Shown here in pieces: positions 7,680 to 7,944 of a stretch of 7,944 nt of DNA. Positions within the stretch are counted from its first letter, which is position 1. Each line of letters begins with the position of its first letter. Source of the stretch: Candidatus Tepidiaquacellales bacterium UBA6667 (GTDB lineage Bacteria; Bacteroidota; Ignavibacteria; Tepidaquicellales; Tepidaquicellaceae); contig DKKL01000032.1 of the NCBI GenBank assembly GCA_002455255.1, positions 5,184 to 13,127 on the forward strand. The letters are read 5' to 3'. The notes under the pieces are model-generated. The model was not told the origin of the DNA. It was given only the letters and a program-made list of their open reading frames with translations, and did no database searches. A program made the translations under genes and the position numbers.

Positions 7680-7716
7680 GAGATTCTTCTCCCGACAAGT
7701 CGGGATCAGAATGACA
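7680..7716 (-). repeat. Palindromic intergenic element, inverted copy C (CCCGAC/GTCGGG core)
   Basis: Read on the complementary strand, this copy has the same arms as B: GAGATTCTTC at 7680-7689 and TCAGAATGACA at 7706-7716 are exact reverse complements of B's right and left arms. The core is different, a perfect 6-bp stem CCCGAC-AA-GTCGGG at 7691-7704. Copies B and C face each other across 25 bases and could pair over 21 bp. Confidence 0.85.
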
Positions 7717-7759
7717 AGTAACTCTGTCATTCTGAAGATCGAAGAGAATAGTAACTCTG
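7717..7759 (+). repeat. Truncated element copy D between 10-bp direct repeats
   Basis: AGTAACTCTG occurs at 7717-7726 and again at 7750-7759. The 23 bases between them continue the left arm (with 7725-7726, TGTCATTCTGA is completed) and then read AGATCGAAGAGAAT, a shortened, altered version of the core and right arm. ATTCT and AGAAT are still able to pair. The layout resembles an insertion with a target duplication, or a local slippage duplication. Confidence 0.65.
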
Positions 7760-7778
7760 AAAGTTCAAAAATCAAACC

Positions 7779-7814
7779 ACGAATTACCACTAATTAAACT
7801 AATTACACAAATCA
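7779..7814 (+). repeat. Short tandem repeat, ACxAATTA, 9-10 nt period
   Basis: ACGAATTA (7779), ACTAATTA (7789), ACTAATTA (7798) and a degenerate ACAAATCA (7807) follow each other at steps of 10, 9 and 9 bases. It is non-coding. AATTA units on a period near one helical turn could create a bent or easily melted segment, though simple repeat slippage is enough to explain it. Confidence 0.65.
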
Positions 7815-7895
7815 AATTGAACGACTCCCCCACAGAAATCTCCCAAAAAGGACTCCTGTGAGCAATAAAACCTAAAGAATCCCAATAAAAAAAAA

Positions 7896-7927
7896 ATACT
7901 TCACAAATCGGGAATCAAAATACAAGT
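7896..7927 (-). repeat. Decayed inverted element copy E
   Basis: The segment ends CGGGAATCAAAATACAAGT, which aligns with the end of copy C and its flank, CGGGATCAGAATGACAAGT, with three substitutions or shifts and one inserted base. Upstream, ATACTTC corresponds to C's ATTCTTC, and ACAAATCGGGA to ACAAGTCGGGA, with the CCCG half of the hairpin deleted. It reads as a mutated, internally deleted relic of the C type. Confidence 0.5.
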
Positions 7928-7944
7928 CCCCCTTTGGAGGGGGA
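7927..7944. repeat. Perfect palindrome TCCCCC-TTTGGA-GGGGGA at window edge
   Basis: Six complementary bases on each side (T-C5 at 7927-7932 and G5-A at 7939-7944) flank a TTTGGA loop. The element is directly joined to relic E and may continue beyond the window. C5TTTGG/G5 blocks of this kind are, as I recall, another widespread intergenic repeat of Bacteroidota-type genomes. No T-tract is visible on the plus side, so terminator function cannot be judged. Confidence 0.7.

Larger units (their letters stand above)
7558..7944. other. Gene-free, repeat-rich 3' intergenic region
   Basis: No open frame of note occurs here on either strand. The stretch contains intact, variant and decayed copies of a palindromic element (7562-7750 and 7896-7927), a 9-10 nt tandem repeat (7779-7814) and a perfect palindrome at the window edge. 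A run of ten A's at 7887-7896 would be a T-run for minus-strand transcription, but no stable stem directly precedes it in that direction. Bases 7815-7886 hold only a weak CACAG/CTGTG inverted pair and are otherwise unexplained. Confidence 0.75.

Noticed and set aside
7562..7750. Possible CRISPR array
   Set aside because: The repeats are in both orientations, vary in length and core, and have no uniform spacers; there are no cas genes.
7826..7860. CACAG...CTGTG inverted pair as a regulatory hairpin
   Set aside because: Only a 5-bp stem around a 20-base loop; expected often by chance.
7880..7944. Rho-independent terminator on the minus strand (C5/G5 hairpin plus the run of ten A's)
   Set aside because: In that direction the hairpin is separated from the T-run by about 30 bases, too far for an intrinsic terminator.

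Overview
This 7.9-kb window looks like chromosomal DNA from an AT-rich member of the Bacteroidota/Ignavibacteriota group, most likely Ignavibacteria. Three things point there. A secreted protein ends in the type IX secretion (T9SS) sorting signature with the YQNYPNPFNP core. Secreted repeat proteins of the Ycf48/BNR and FG-GAP kinds are abundant in that group. None of the genes has a convincing Shine-Dalgarno sequence; starts are preceded by A/T-rich leaders. The organism assignment is inferred from these traits, not from a database match.

Layout. Bases 1-960 hold the N-terminal 320 codons of a minus-strand gene for a secreted Ycf48-like beta-propeller protein; its 3' end lies outside the window. 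An AT-rich divergent intergenic region (961-1182) follows. Bases 1183-7557 carry five plus-strand genes packed with gaps of 25, 3, -1 and 12 nt, so they are probably one operon: a tRNA-dihydrouridine synthase, a stomatin-like slipin, an exported NagZ-type GH3 glycosidase, a secreted ten-repeat FG-GAP protein with a T9SS sorting domain, and pyridoxamine 5'-phosphate oxidase (pdxH). Bases 7558-7944 contain no gene but are full of small dispersed-type repeats: several copies of a palindromic element with TGTCATTCTG and GAATCTC arms in both orientations, a 9-10 nt tandem repeat, and a perfect C5/G5 palindrome at the window edge.

How the genes relate. The operon mixes housekeeping functions (tRNA modification, vitamin B6 salvage) with envelope functions (membrane scaffold, glycan-cleaving enzyme, surface protein). 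Only the GH3/FG-GAP pair shows a physical sign of linked expression, a TAATG stop/start overlap. No defence, mobile-element transposase, CRISPR or RNA gene was seen. The most unusual sequence is the repeat-filled 3' region, where conserved arms surround different hairpin cores and one copy sits between 10-bp direct repeats. I found no convincing new multi-gene system.
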